DNA from: Defluviitaleaceae bacterium
GTDB lineage: Bacteria; Bacillota; Clostridia; Lachnospirales; UBA5962
Assembly: GCA_009780765.1 (NCBI GenBank)
Contig: WQZK01000089.1
Location: 1-7,282 of the forward strand
Direction: 5' to 3'
Length of the DNA: 7,282 nt
The stretch's first letter is position 1. Every line of letters starts with the position of its first letter. Position numbers and translations under genes: made by a program. Under the pieces are notes generated by a model, which saw only the letters and a program-made list of their open reading frames with translations, made no database searches and was not told where the DNA came from. Shown piece by piece: positions 1 through 6,750 of this stretch.

Positions 1-917
1 ACACGCCTTAATGAAACCTTTAGTTTAATCAAATTTTGCTGGATGTCTAACACATCAATCAAAGGGTCTACAAGCATGTGGTTATACATCATAACGGCTG
101 TTAAGCTACCAATTGTCATAGTGCCACGAACAACAAATATTGCCGAAGAAATCATTATAATTCCAATTGTAAACATAAAAAGTGTGCTTACGAAAAAAAA
201 GCTCATATCTTCAAGTTTTCTTTGTATTAGTGTAACTTTTTTAATTTCTTCGTTGGCAGTAAAAATAATTTCTTTGTACTTTTTGTCGTAACGGTATAAT
301 CTTATGGGCATTACGCCTTTTATGCCTTCAGCAAATGTCTTCCACAAATAGCTAGATTTTGTCCTTTTTTCGCTTATATTCTTTTCAGACTTTTTGCTTA
401 TAGCCCGTGCAGTTAGTGAAATAACAAGCCCGCATGGCAAGGTGATAAGCGTTAGTTGCCAGCTAATATTTAACATAATTACTAAAGCAATAACAAATGA
501 TACTATGGCAGAAAATAACTTAACTAAGGGTGCAATGAGATTATTGCTTATAAATTCACTGTCTTCTATCAGTGAATTTGTTATTTCTATAGAGTTTTTG
601 CCTTGCAACGAAATTAACGAAACTCTTAAAAGCTTAGAATACAATTTATTTTGTATGCTTATGCCAATATCTGTTTGTAAATAAGCCGATAAGTAGTTTG
701 ATAGCGATTTTGTTAAAGCTCCAAAGAGGTGAAATATTAGATACAATCCACCAAACATCAAAATTGTATTCATATCTCCATCCAAAGCCGAATTCACTAT
801 AGTTTCGATAAATCTTACTGGCCAATTTCTAATAAAATCGCCTACCAAAACCAAAAGTATTAAAACAAAGCCAATAAATTTAATTTTTCGGCTTAGATAT
901 TGTGTTATATTTTTCAT
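1..917 (-). CDS. ABC exporter, N-terminal transmembrane domain (partial, runs off left edge)
   Basis: The reading frame is open from an ATG at 917 to the left edge, giving 305 residues with no stop. Hydrophobic segments lie near residues 13-30, 52-69, 131-149, 153-168 and about 240-262, with charged, helical cytoplasmic stretches between them. This is the layout of a type-1 ABC exporter membrane domain, and the sequence NISWQLTLI at about 150-158 is typical of the loop between TM3 and TM4. In this family the ATP-binding domain usually follows on the same chain and would lie outside the window. The substrate cannot be told. The start is supported by AAGGAG at 925-930, seven bases upstream; this ribosome site overlaps the recR stop codon, so translation is probably coupled to recR. 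A T8 run in the coding strand (192-199) is in frame. Exporter assignment is from fold pattern; a peptide or lipid cargo would be a guess. Confidence 0.82.
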   Translation of the reverse strand, partial: MKNITQYLSRKIKFIGFVLILLVLVGDFIRNWPVRFIETIVNSALDGDMNTILMFGGLYLIFHLFGALTKSLSNYLSAYLQTDIGISIQNKLYSKLLRVSLISLQGKNSIEITNSLIEDSEFISNNLIAPLVKLFSAIVSFVIALVIMLNISWQLTLITLPCGLVISLTARAISKKSEKNISEKRTKSSYLWKTFAEGIKGVMPIRLYRYDKKYKEIIFTANEEIKKVTLIQRKLEDMSFFFVSTLFMFTIGIIMISSAIFVVRGTMTIGSLTAVMMYNHMLVDPLIDVLDIQQNLIKLKVSLRR

Positions 918-928
918 GGTGTTGCTCC

Positions 929-1525
929 TTACATTTCTTGACGCCCAGAAAGTGCACGAGAAAGGGTTACCTCGTCGATATACTCTAAATCTCCGCCAAC
1001 AGGAACGCCGTGTGCAATTCTTGTAACTTTTACGTTTAGCGGTTTTATTAGTTTGCTTATGTACATTGCCGTTGCCTCACCCTCAACATTTGGGTTGGTT
1101 GCCAAAATAACTTCTAAAACATCATCATTAAGCCTTGAAATAAGTTCTTTTATCCTAATATCGTTAGGGCCTATGCCATTCATTGGAGAAATTGCTCCGT
1201 GAAGGATATGATAAAGTCCCTTAAATTCTTTGGTTTTTTCGTATGCTGCCATATTTCTAGGGTCTTCAACAACCATAATAATGCTTGAATCTCGTTTAAC
1301 GCTTTCACAAATAGCACAAGGGTCTGAGTCGGTTAAGTTTTGGCAAATAGAGCAGTACTTGACGTTTTGCTTGGCAGAAATAATGGCATTTGCAAGTGAT
1401 TCGGCACGCTCTTCAGGCATATTTAAAACATGAAAAGCAAGCCTTCCAGCAGATTTTGCACCAATCCCTGGAAGACGAGAAAATTCTTCTATAAGTTTTG
1501 CGATATGTTCTCCGTAAACATTCAT
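929..1525 (-). CDS. recR: Recombination mediator protein RecR
   Basis: This 198-residue protein has the family's usual length and order. A helix-hairpin-helix (LPGIGAKSAGRLAFHVL, residues 18-34) comes first, then a four-cysteine zinc site (C58, C61, C70, C73), then a Toprim domain from about residue 81 with VVEDPRN and the TNPNVEGEATAMYI segment, and a C-terminal GVPVGGDLEYIDEVTLSRAL motif. RecR acts in the cytoplasm with RecO (and RecF) to load RecA on single-stranded gaps coated by SSB. The start leaves 15 nt after the ebfC stop. Its ribosome site is weak (an AGG overlapping the ebfC stop codon, rather far upstream), so translation may depend on ribosomes finishing ebfC. The dnaX-ebfC-recR order is widely conserved in bacteria. 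All key residues appear intact. Confidence 0.97.
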   Translation of the reverse strand: MNVYGEHIAKLIEEFSRLPGIGAKSAGRLAFHVLNMPEERAESLANAIISAKQNVKYCSICQNLTDSDPCAICESVKRDSSIIMVVEDPRNMAAYEKTKEFKGLYHILHGAISPMNGIGPNDIRIKELISRLNDDVLEVILATNPNVEGEATAMYISKLIKPLNVKVTRIAHGVPVGGDLEYIDEVTLSRALSGRQEM

Positions 1526-1540
1526 AAATTTATTACCAAC

Positions 1541-1879
1541 CTAGAAAAGCCCAGGCATGCCCATTCCGCCCGTTAATTTACCCATTTCTTTTTGATGCAT
1601 CTCGTCGGCCTGTCTAACTGCTTCGTTCACAGCAGTTAAAACAAGGTCTTCTAACATTTCAACGTCATCAGGGTCAACAACATCAGGTGAAAGTGTGATT
1701 TTGTTAATTACCTTAGCTCCAGTAATTTCAACTTTAACTGCACCGCCGCCCGAAGTTATTTCAAGCACCTTATTAGCAAGCTCTTCTTGTGCAGTTTCCA
1801 TTTGTTTTTGCATTTTTTGGGCTTGCTTCATTAAGTTGTTCATATTCATTCCGCCCATTGGGTTAAATCCTTTTGGCAT
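1541..1879 (-). CDS. ebfC: YbaB/EbfC family nucleoid-associated protein
   Basis: The 112-residue product is a small DNA-binding protein of the YbaB/EbfC family (YaaK in Bacillus). Family members are dimers with a tweezer-like shape that bind and bridge DNA. A Met/Gly/Asn-rich N-terminus (about residues 1-15) leads into a Gln/Lys-rich helix (NLMKQAQKMQKQMETAQEEL, about 15-34). Then come a beta region with GGGAVKVEITG and the conserved acidic turn DPDDVEMLEDLVLTAVNEA, and a Gly/Met-rich tail ending GMGMPGLF. The start is fixed by a consensus AGGAGG at 1887-1892, seven bases upstream of the ATG. It lies 29 nt after dnaX and 15 nt before recR, the standard operon position. The partnership with DnaX and RecR is positional; a direct repair role is not proven by this sequence. 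Confidence 0.95.
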   Translation of the reverse strand: MPKGFNPMGGMNMNNLMKQAQKMQKQMETAQEELANKVLEITSGGGAVKVEITGAKVINKITLSPDVVDPDDVEMLEDLVLTAVNEAVRQADEMHQKEMGKLTGGMGMPGLF

Positions 1880-1908
1880 AAAAATTCCTCCTAGTATTTA
1901 ATAAAACT

Positions 1909-3480
1909 CTATTCAAAATCAACGAAATCGCCTAATTTATCTATAATTTCAGCTTCGTTTATGCTATTTTCATCTAAAACGCCATAAGCGTCTTTATGGT
2001 TTAAATCATAGGTTTCTTTTAGTATGAAAGAAACAGTAAACTCTTTATCATAAAATTTGGATAGAGTCTCTAAAATTTCTGTTTCTCTATTTTTTATAAG
2101 TGTTAAATTTGTGCTACTTGTTGCGACTATATATAATATATCTCCATCTAAGAAGCCAGCAAATGCTTTACTTAAAAGGGCCTTTGTTGGGAGCTTTAAG
2201 CTGTTTGCAAAATCTTGCCAAGTTGATATTACGTTGTTTATATCATCAGGCACGGCCTTTGGCTTAGTTGGCTGCACAGTTTTTTTTTCTTTTTTAGCGG
2301 GAGCGTTTTCATATACAACATTTTTGCCAGAGTTTATCATGCTTTCAAGCTTTAAAATTCTCGCAGTTAATTCCGAATTAGAAGAATTTGAGAGCCTTGA
2401 AGGGTTACAAAGTCCTATGCAGCAAGTTTCTAAAACAACTCGCTCGTTAAAAGAATATTTAATTTTATTTTGCAATTCAGAAAACGTGCTAATATAATCG
2501 ATAAGCATATCTTTATCAATTTTTTTACCCTGCTCTTCGTATTTTTTGCCGTTTTCTTCGGAAAAGTCTAAAACCATATATCCAGCACTTTTTGCAACTA
2601 AAACATTTCTAAGATGCAAAATAAATTCTTGCAAAAATTGATTTAAATCTCGGCCATCTATAACAATTTTGTTAATTATATCAAGGCAATTTGCACTATC
2701 AAAGCCACAAAGCGCATCTGCAAAATCAAAAAATACTGAATTATCTACAGAGCCAGTTATGTTAAGCACATTTTCAAGTGTGATTTTTTCGTTCGGGTAA
2801 AAAGAAATACATTGGTCTAAAAGGCTTAGTGCATCTCTCATTGCCCCATCAGAAAGAGTAGCAATATATCTAAATGCATCCTCCTCCGTTTCAACATTTT
2901 CTTCTACCATATATTTTTTTAAGGCATTAACCATACTCTCTTGCGTGATTCGCTTAAAATCAAGCCTTTGGCAACGCGAATGAATAGTTGCAGGGATTTT
3001 TTGTGGGTCTGTAGTAGCTAAAATAAAAATTACATGTTTAGGCGGCTCTTCTAAAGTTTTTAAAAGTGCATTAAATGCACCTGTAGAAAGCATGTGAACC
3101 TCATCGATAATATAGATTTTATACTTAGCATTTGTAGGAGGATATTTAACCTCTTCGCGAATCTCTCTTATGTTATCAACGCCATTGTTACTTGCCGCAT
3201 CAATTTCTATAACATTTAAGCTACTTCCATTAAGAATACTAAGGCACGAGTCACATTTATCACAAGGCTCTATACCAATAGGATTTAGGCAATTTAGTGC
3301 TTTTGCAAATATTTTTGCTGTAGTAGTTTTGCCTGTACCTCTTGTTCCACAAAAAAGATAAGCGTGCGAAATACGCCCGCTTTCAAGCTGGTTTTTTAAA
3401 ATTCTAACTATATGCGTTTGGTCTACAATACTTTCAAAGTTTTGTGGCCTAAGCTTTCTATATAGAGCTGTATATGACAT
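1909..3480 (-). CDS. dnaX: DNA polymerase III subunit tau/gamma (DnaX)
   Basis: This 523-residue protein is the motor of the clamp loader, which opens and loads the beta sliding clamp at the replication fork. The N-terminal AAA+ module has Walker A GTRGTGKT (residues 45-52), a zinc site (C64, C73, C76, C79), Walker B IYIIDEVH (D126, E127), sensor 1 around LATTD (154-158) and the SRC arginine-finger motif (168-170). Domain III, the oligomerisation collar, covers about residues 225-370 and includes DGRDLNQFLQEFILHLRN. A Lys/Pro-rich linker at about 385-415 leads to a C-terminal domain expected to contact the polymerase alpha subunit. The start MSYTALYRKLRP is the family's usual N-terminus, with an AGAGGTG ribosome site seven bases upstream. 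The gene begins only about 27 nt after the SRP RNA and is probably co-transcribed with it. A nine-A tract inside the linker may yield a shorter gamma-like product (see the separate entry). Confidence 0.97.
   Translation of the reverse strand: MSYTALYRKLRPQNFESIVDQTHIVRILKNQLESGRISHAYLFCGTRGTGKTTTAKIFAKALNCLNPIGIEPCDKCDSCLSILNGSSLNVIEIDAASNNGVDNIREIREEVKYPPTNAKYKIYIIDEVHMLSTGAFNALLKTLEEPPKHVIFILATTDPQKIPATIHSRCQRLDFKRITQESMVNALKKYMVEENVETEEDAFRYIATLSDGAMRDALSLLDQCISFYPNEKITLENVLNITGSVDNSVFFDFADALCGFDSANCLDIINKIVIDGRDLNQFLQEFILHLRNVLVAKSAGYMVLDFSEENGKKYEEQGKKIDKDMLIDYISTFSELQNKIKYSFNERVVLETCCIGLCNPSRLSNSSNSELTARILKLESMINSGKNVVYENAPAKKEKKTVQPTKPKAVPDDINNVISTWQDFANSLKLPTKALLSKAFAGFLDGDILYIVATSSTNLTLIKNRETEILETLSKFYDKEFTVSFILKETYDLNHKDAYGVLDENSINEAEIIDKLGDFVDFE
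2250..2289 (-). other. Candidate recoding site in dnaX: A9 run, slippery heptamer and hairpin
   Basis: On the coding strand, codons 398-401 read GAA AAA AAA ACT, giving nine A in a row (2288-2280) and an A-AAA-AAA heptamer (2287-2281) in the correct phase for a -1 ribosomal slip. Five bases later a possible hairpin begins: GCAGCC (2275-2270) can pair with GGC and TGC (2257-2255 and 2252-2250) across a 12-nt loop, with a 2-nt bulge. A -1 slip, or one extra A in the mRNA, adds N-C-A-A-N and then TAA, giving a 405-residue protein. One missing A gives a stop after residue 413. Both products keep the AAA+ module and collar and lose the polymerase-binding tail, as gamma does in E. coli. No Shine-Dalgarno-like stimulator is seen upstream. 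Whether it is used is inference. Confidence 0.5.
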
Positions 3481-3507
3481 TGTACACCTCTTTTAAACAT
3501 AAAAATG

Positions 3508-3777
3508 AAATCCGTGCACCTGCTTTTGACAATATCCCTCAAACGTTACCCATAGGTTCTGCTCAGACTAAGGTTACTCACGGCACATAAACGACACTGC
3601 TTAGTGCTGCTTCCGTCAGGACCTGACACGGTTCACAGCTGTTTATTGCGTAAGGCTTAATCCTCAACACATAGACTATGGGGCAGACTTTGAGATTTAA
3701 AGCCGAGAGCAGGCATCACCCCAACTATAGCGGATTGATGGAATAGGGAGCCGCTACTTCCCCAGCTAGCACGGAAA
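3508..3777 (-). ncRNA. ffs: Signal recognition particle RNA, large Bacillus type
   Basis: The RNA guides ribosomes making membrane proteins to the SecY translocon as part of SRP with Ffh. The conserved Ffh-binding hairpin is clear: on the minus strand 3636-3604 contains GTGTCAGGTC, a four-base loop, then GGAAGCAGCAC. The ends pair as a terminal helix (UCCGUGC at 3775-3769 with GCACGGA at 3517-3511). An internal helix joins CCCATAG to CTATGGG (3682-3676 with 3555-3549). The 5' part, GTGCTAGCTGGG followed by TAGCGG pairing with CCGCTA, matches the Alu domain of the Bacillus scRNA as I remember it, and the length of about 270 nt agrees. The apical loop is UGAC in place of the usual GGAA. Exact ends are estimated from the terminal helix; processing from a longer transcript is likely. 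The position just upstream of dnaX is the classic Firmicutes arrangement. Confidence 0.95.
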
Positions 3778-3780
3778 GTT

Positions 3781-3790
3781 TATCTAGATA
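3781..3790. repeat. 10-bp perfect palindrome at the SRP RNA start site
   Basis: TATCTAGATA reads the same on both strands and sits directly after the -10 box, over the expected transcription start. It could be an operator half or simply A+T-rich leader sequence. Its short length makes chance plausible. Confidence 0.25.
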
Positions 3791-3819
3791 ATTATATTAC
3801 AATTTTTGATAAAAGTCAA
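3791..3819 (-). promoter_or_regulatory. Sigma-A type promoter of the SRP RNA (and probably dnaX operon)
   Basis: On the minus strand TTGACT (3819-3814) and TATAAT (3796-3791) are separated by exactly 17 bases, nearly perfect consensus for the housekeeping sigma factor. Transcription should begin near 3784, a few bases before the mature SRP RNA end. Such strength suits a highly abundant RNA. No second clear promoter is visible between the SRP RNA and dnaX. Confidence 0.85.
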
Positions 3820-3852
3820 GTAAAAGTAATTTTGCTTCAAATAAATTTATGC

Positions 3853-3881
3853 TTGATATTATTTCTGTATTACACTATACT
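3853..3881 (+). promoter_or_regulatory. Sigma-A type promoter of the AAA+ ATPase gene
   Basis: TTGATA (3853-3858) and TATACT (3876-3881) are spaced by 17 bases, giving an expected start near 3888 and a leader of about 47 nt. A second TATACT occurs at 3886-3891, ten bases downstream. The promoter is divergent from that of the SRP RNA, with 33 bp between the two -35 boxes, so the two could influence each other. Confidence 0.65.
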
Positions 3882-3934
3882 TAAATATACTACGATAGAA
3901 CGAAGGCTTTTATTCAAAATATTAGGAGGGCAAA

Positions 3935-6001
3935 ATGAAACTAGCATTTTACGGGCATACAAGCACCATAGTTTTTACTTATACAAAAGATGAAAAGTTT
4001 AACAAACAAGGGACATTAAGTGGTTTAAGACCTATATACGATTCGGTGCTTGCATCAATATCATCCCAAAACATTAACATAAGTCACGAAATATCTGCAA
4101 AGCTTTCAGAGTCCAAAGAGTATCGTAGAGATTATTACGGAGTTCGAAGATATGAAGATGCCAATAAAAAGGAATACTATGGTATTAGTAGGTATTTAGG
4201 ATATGAGGATGGCGAAGTGGAAAACAATATTTTTTCTGCTACGCTTGGTGCGGAAGATGCCGAAACAGATACCTTATTTGTTTTTGATGCGGGTTATGGT
4301 GGATTATGCATTCCAGAGGCTAAGAGTATAGTTTGGATATCTAACAAGGTGCTTCCAGATAAAGAGCAGTTCGAAAAAATTGCAGCTAAAAGCTTTTTGT
4401 TTCTTGATGGTAGTGTGCTTAGAAAAGCTGGAGCCATGATAAGCCGCCAGATTTCTTGGGAGAGAACTGTATCAGAGCTTATATCTGAAATTCAGAACAA
4501 TCCTAAAATAAGCTACCTTTTAAAAGCTAGGCAGTTGTTTATAAACTTTGACGTAGATGGTGCTGTGTTTATTTTGCCAAACGGCAAAACTGGGCTTGAA
4601 GCTTCTCTTATGCTTACTCATGGAGAAATAGAGGGGTCTATAGGTAGCAAGCGCCCTAATCAGATTAATGATGTTTTAGTTTTCTCGGGAATGGCATTAA
4701 TGTTTGTTACTAGTGTAGCATTTCTTTCTGAATTAATTGCTTCGGGTGAGATACCTGTGAGTGAATATGACAATAGCTTCAACACTCGTTTAGATGCAAT
4801 GATTACATTTCTTTCACAAAGAGGAGGGCGTACAGCTTCATCTTTTGAAAATGCCATGAATGATGCAGTGAAATATGGGTGTGCTTTACGGGCAATTTTA
4901 GAAACAGGCGATGCTGTTGTGAATAATCCTGTGTCTCTTATAGGCGACGCTGCTCCTGATGCGGATAGTGATGAAAGCAGTGATAATAATGTACAATTAA
5001 AAGATTGGCCTGCTTTTCCTATACCGCTTATGAAAAATGACGAGATGCTAGAGGTTCCGAAAGATTGGACAGTTATAAATAGTGTAGGGAACAGAGAGCT
5101 TTACGATGTAGCTTTTGAATATGTTCAACATGGGGCTGCGGCTATAGAAGGTTTGCCACGCTTTGCTTTAGGAGGCTTAACCACTGTAGACCGATGGGAA
5201 ATTGAATCTTATCAAAATATTCGTAACCTCATACTAGATTATGCAAATACAGAAAGTTCTCGCCCGCTTAATATTGCAGTTTTTGGCTCGCCAGGTTCTG
5301 GTAAATCTTTTGGTGTTACACAAATTGCCACAAATGTTTTACCGGGAAAAATTGAAAAATTAGAATTTAACGTATCACAATTTGTTAGCCCTATGGATTT
5401 AGGTGCTGCTTTCCAAAAGGTTAGAGATTGTTTGCTAGAGGGCAAATTACCACTGGTTTTCTTTGATGAGTTTGATTCTGATAAAGAAGGGTTACCGCTC
5501 GGATGGGTGAAAAGTTTTTTAATGCCTATGCAGGATGGTAGGTTTAGAGATGAGAGTGGCGAACATCCACTTGGCAAATGTATTTTGGTTTTTGCAGGTG
5601 GAACGGCTTCGAATTTTGAAAGTTTTGTGCGAGATGACCAAGATTTTAAAAATGCAAAAGGTCCAGATTTTATAAGCCGTTTGCGTGGAACAATAAATGT
5701 TGTAGGGCCAAACCCTAAGGATGATGACGATAAAAACCACATATTACGTCGTGCTTTACTCCTTCGTAGCCTTTGCGAAAGAGATAAAAGAATTAACAAA
5801 GTTAATGGCTCTGTTGCAGTAAATCCTGATATAATAAGGGCTATGCTAACTGTGCCAAAGTTTCACCACGGTGCTAGGTCTATGGAAGCGATACTTGCAA
5901 TGAGTCGCATAGAGGGTGGCGTTTGGGAACCCACAGCGTTGCCATTTCACTCTCAGCTTGCTCTGCATGTTGATGCTGGGGCTTTCCTTGGGATAGTATA
6001 G
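3935..6001 (+). CDS. Uncharacterised AAA+ ATPase with possible ribokinase-like N-terminal region
   Basis: This 688-residue protein has two parts. The C-terminal part is a complete AAA+ module: Walker A GSPGSGKS (451-458), Walker B VFFDEFDS (508-515; D511, E512), a sensor-1 strand LVFAGGT (551-557), a likely arginine-finger segment DFISRLRG (578-585) and a sensor-2-like helix HGARSMEAI (645-653). The N-terminal half (about 1-270) has features I associate with a family of unstudied AAA+ proteins: FDAGYGG (117-123), LFLDGSVLRKAGAMISRQ followed by SWERT (174-178), and DVDGAVFILPNGKTG from residue 206. The last resembles a ribokinase/PfkB strand-turn, but no GAGD catalytic motif is seen, so it may be a non-catalytic sensor. 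A Ser/Asp-rich stretch (342-352) separates the halves. No signal peptide is visible. The start is set by AGGAGG at 3924-3929, with five bases before the ATG. Its function is unknown; a remodelling ATPase tied to a sensor domain is the best guess. Confidence 0.85.
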   Translation: MKLAFYGHTSTIVFTYTKDEKFNKQGTLSGLRPIYDSVLASISSQNINISHEISAKLSESKEYRRDYYGVRRYEDANKKEYYGISRYLGYEDGEVENNIFSATLGAEDAETDTLFVFDAGYGGLCIPEAKSIVWISNKVLPDKEQFEKIAAKSFLFLDGSVLRKAGAMISRQISWERTVSELISEIQNNPKISYLLKARQLFINFDVDGAVFILPNGKTGLEASLMLTHGEIEGSIGSKRPNQINDVLVFSGMALMFVTSVAFLSELIASGEIPVSEYDNSFNTRLDAMITFLSQRGGRTASSFENAMNDAVKYGCALRAILETGDAVVNNPVSLIGDAAPDADSDESSDNNVQLKDWPAFPIPLMKNDEMLEVPKDWTVINSVGNRELYDVAFEYVQHGAAAIEGLPRFALGGLTTVDRWEIESYQNIRNLILDYANTESSRPLNIAVFGSPGSGKSFGVTQIATNVLPGKIEKLEFNVSQFVSPMDLGAAFQKVRDCLLEGKLPLVFFDEFDSDKEGLPLGWVKSFLMPMQDGRFRDESGEHPLGKCILVFAGGTASNFESFVRDDQDFKNAKGPDFISRLRGTINVVGPNPKDDDDKNHILRRALLLRSLCERDKRINKVNGSVAVNPDIIRAMLTVPKFHHGARSMEAILAMSRIEGGVWEPTALPFHSQLALHVDAGAFLGIV

Positions 6002-6024
6002 CATATGAGCAAGGAGAGATTTGA

Positions 6025-6708
6025 ATGAAAATCACTAAAGTAACCGCTCGAAACATTATGTTTACCGAGCCTATGGTTTGGAATGGGCAAAGTATTAATT
6101 TAAATTTGGGATTAATATTGGGTAATAAACGTAATTATATAATAGATACAGGTTTAGGCAGTGGCAGTATTGAACCTATATTGAAATATATTGCTAATGA
6201 TTATAAGCCGATAGTAGTAATTAATACACATCATGACTTTGATCATATCTGGGGTAATTGGGTTTTTAAAAATAGTTTAATAATTGCTCATAAAATTTGT
6301 GCAGACTTACAGAAGAATGATTGGGATAATGGAATTAGAAGGCACAGTGAGCTTGCCAACGGAGAAGTGCGTAAATGTATGCCAAACATAGTGTTTGAAA
6401 AAAGTATGTATTTTCCTGATGATGGGATTGAAATTTTCCATTCACCAGGCCACACGGCAGGCTGTATAAGCATATACGATACCATTGATAAAGTATTGCA
6501 TGTTGGAGATAATATTGGCGATTCGGATGAAGAACTTGTTCCTCATATTGATACTGATATTACAATCTTTAAGCGGCTTATTGAAGTTTATAAGCAATAT
6601 AATTTTAATTTTTGTTTATCTGGGCATCATGAGCCGCAAAAAAAAGAAGTCCTTACTCGCATGGAAAAGGCGTTACCAGAGGCTTGGAAAAAGCAGAAAA
6701 ATGGTTAG
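6025..6708 (+). CDS. Metallo-beta-lactamase-fold hydrolase
   Basis: The 227-residue product has the motif series of the metallo-beta-lactamase superfamily: an early Asp strand IIDTGLG, THHDFDHIWGN (68-78), HSPGHTAG (139-146), LHVGDNIGD (158-166, D162 a likely metal bridge) and SGHHEP (199-204). The superfamily covers hydrolases of thioesters, phosphodiesters, lactams and lactones, so the substrate is open. In the signature, D73-H74 anchors the alignment and places Asp71 where the second His of HxHxDH normally stands, giving H-x-D-x-D-H. This variant may alter metal use. No signal peptide is seen, so it is likely cytoplasmic. It starts 23 nt after the AAA+ gene, with AAGGAG at 6011-6016 upstream, and no promoter lies between; the two are probably co-transcribed. 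The protein ends in a Lys-rich tail. Family assignment is firm; role is unknown. Confidence 0.92.
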   Translation: MKITKVTARNIMFTEPMVWNGQSINLNLGLILGNKRNYIIDTGLGSGSIEPILKYIANDYKPIVVINTHHDFDHIWGNWVFKNSLIIAHKICADLQKNDWDNGIRRHSELANGEVRKCMPNIVFEKSMYFPDDGIEIFHSPGHTAGCISIYDTIDKVLHVGDNIGDSDEELVPHIDTDITIFKRLIEVYKQYNFNFCLSGHHEPQKKEVLTRMEKALPEAWKKQKNG

Positions 6709-6750
6709 AGTGATGTTGTCAAGGGTTTTTCAAAAAAAGTATCAACACGC

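Noticed and set aside
192..199. Run of eight A/T as a frameshift in the exporter gene
   Set aside because: Translating straight through the run keeps an uninterrupted, sensible membrane-protein frame, so no frameshift is needed.
43..684. Two plus-strand open frames in the first 700 bases
   Set aside because: They are antisense to the ABC exporter frame; their hydrophobic character merely mirrors its membrane segments.
2290..2296. Second A-run in dnaX (six A, codons 396-397) as the slippery site
   Set aside because: The phase is T-AAA-AAA, which does not form a proper -1 heptamer; the neighbouring A9 run is the better candidate.
2057..2497. 146-codon open frame on the plus strand inside dnaX
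   Set aside because: It is antisense to a well-supported dnaX and has no recognisable domain or clear ribosome site.
3508..3777. Structured region before dnaX as a riboswitch or tRNA
   Set aside because: The conserved Ffh-binding hairpin, Alu-like 5' part and pairing ends identify it as SRP RNA.
5239..5799. 186-codon open frame on the minus strand inside the AAA+ gene
   Set aside because: It lies antisense to the conserved Walker A and B region, has Ser/Lys/Pro-rich composition typical of an antisense frame, and shows no recognisable domain.
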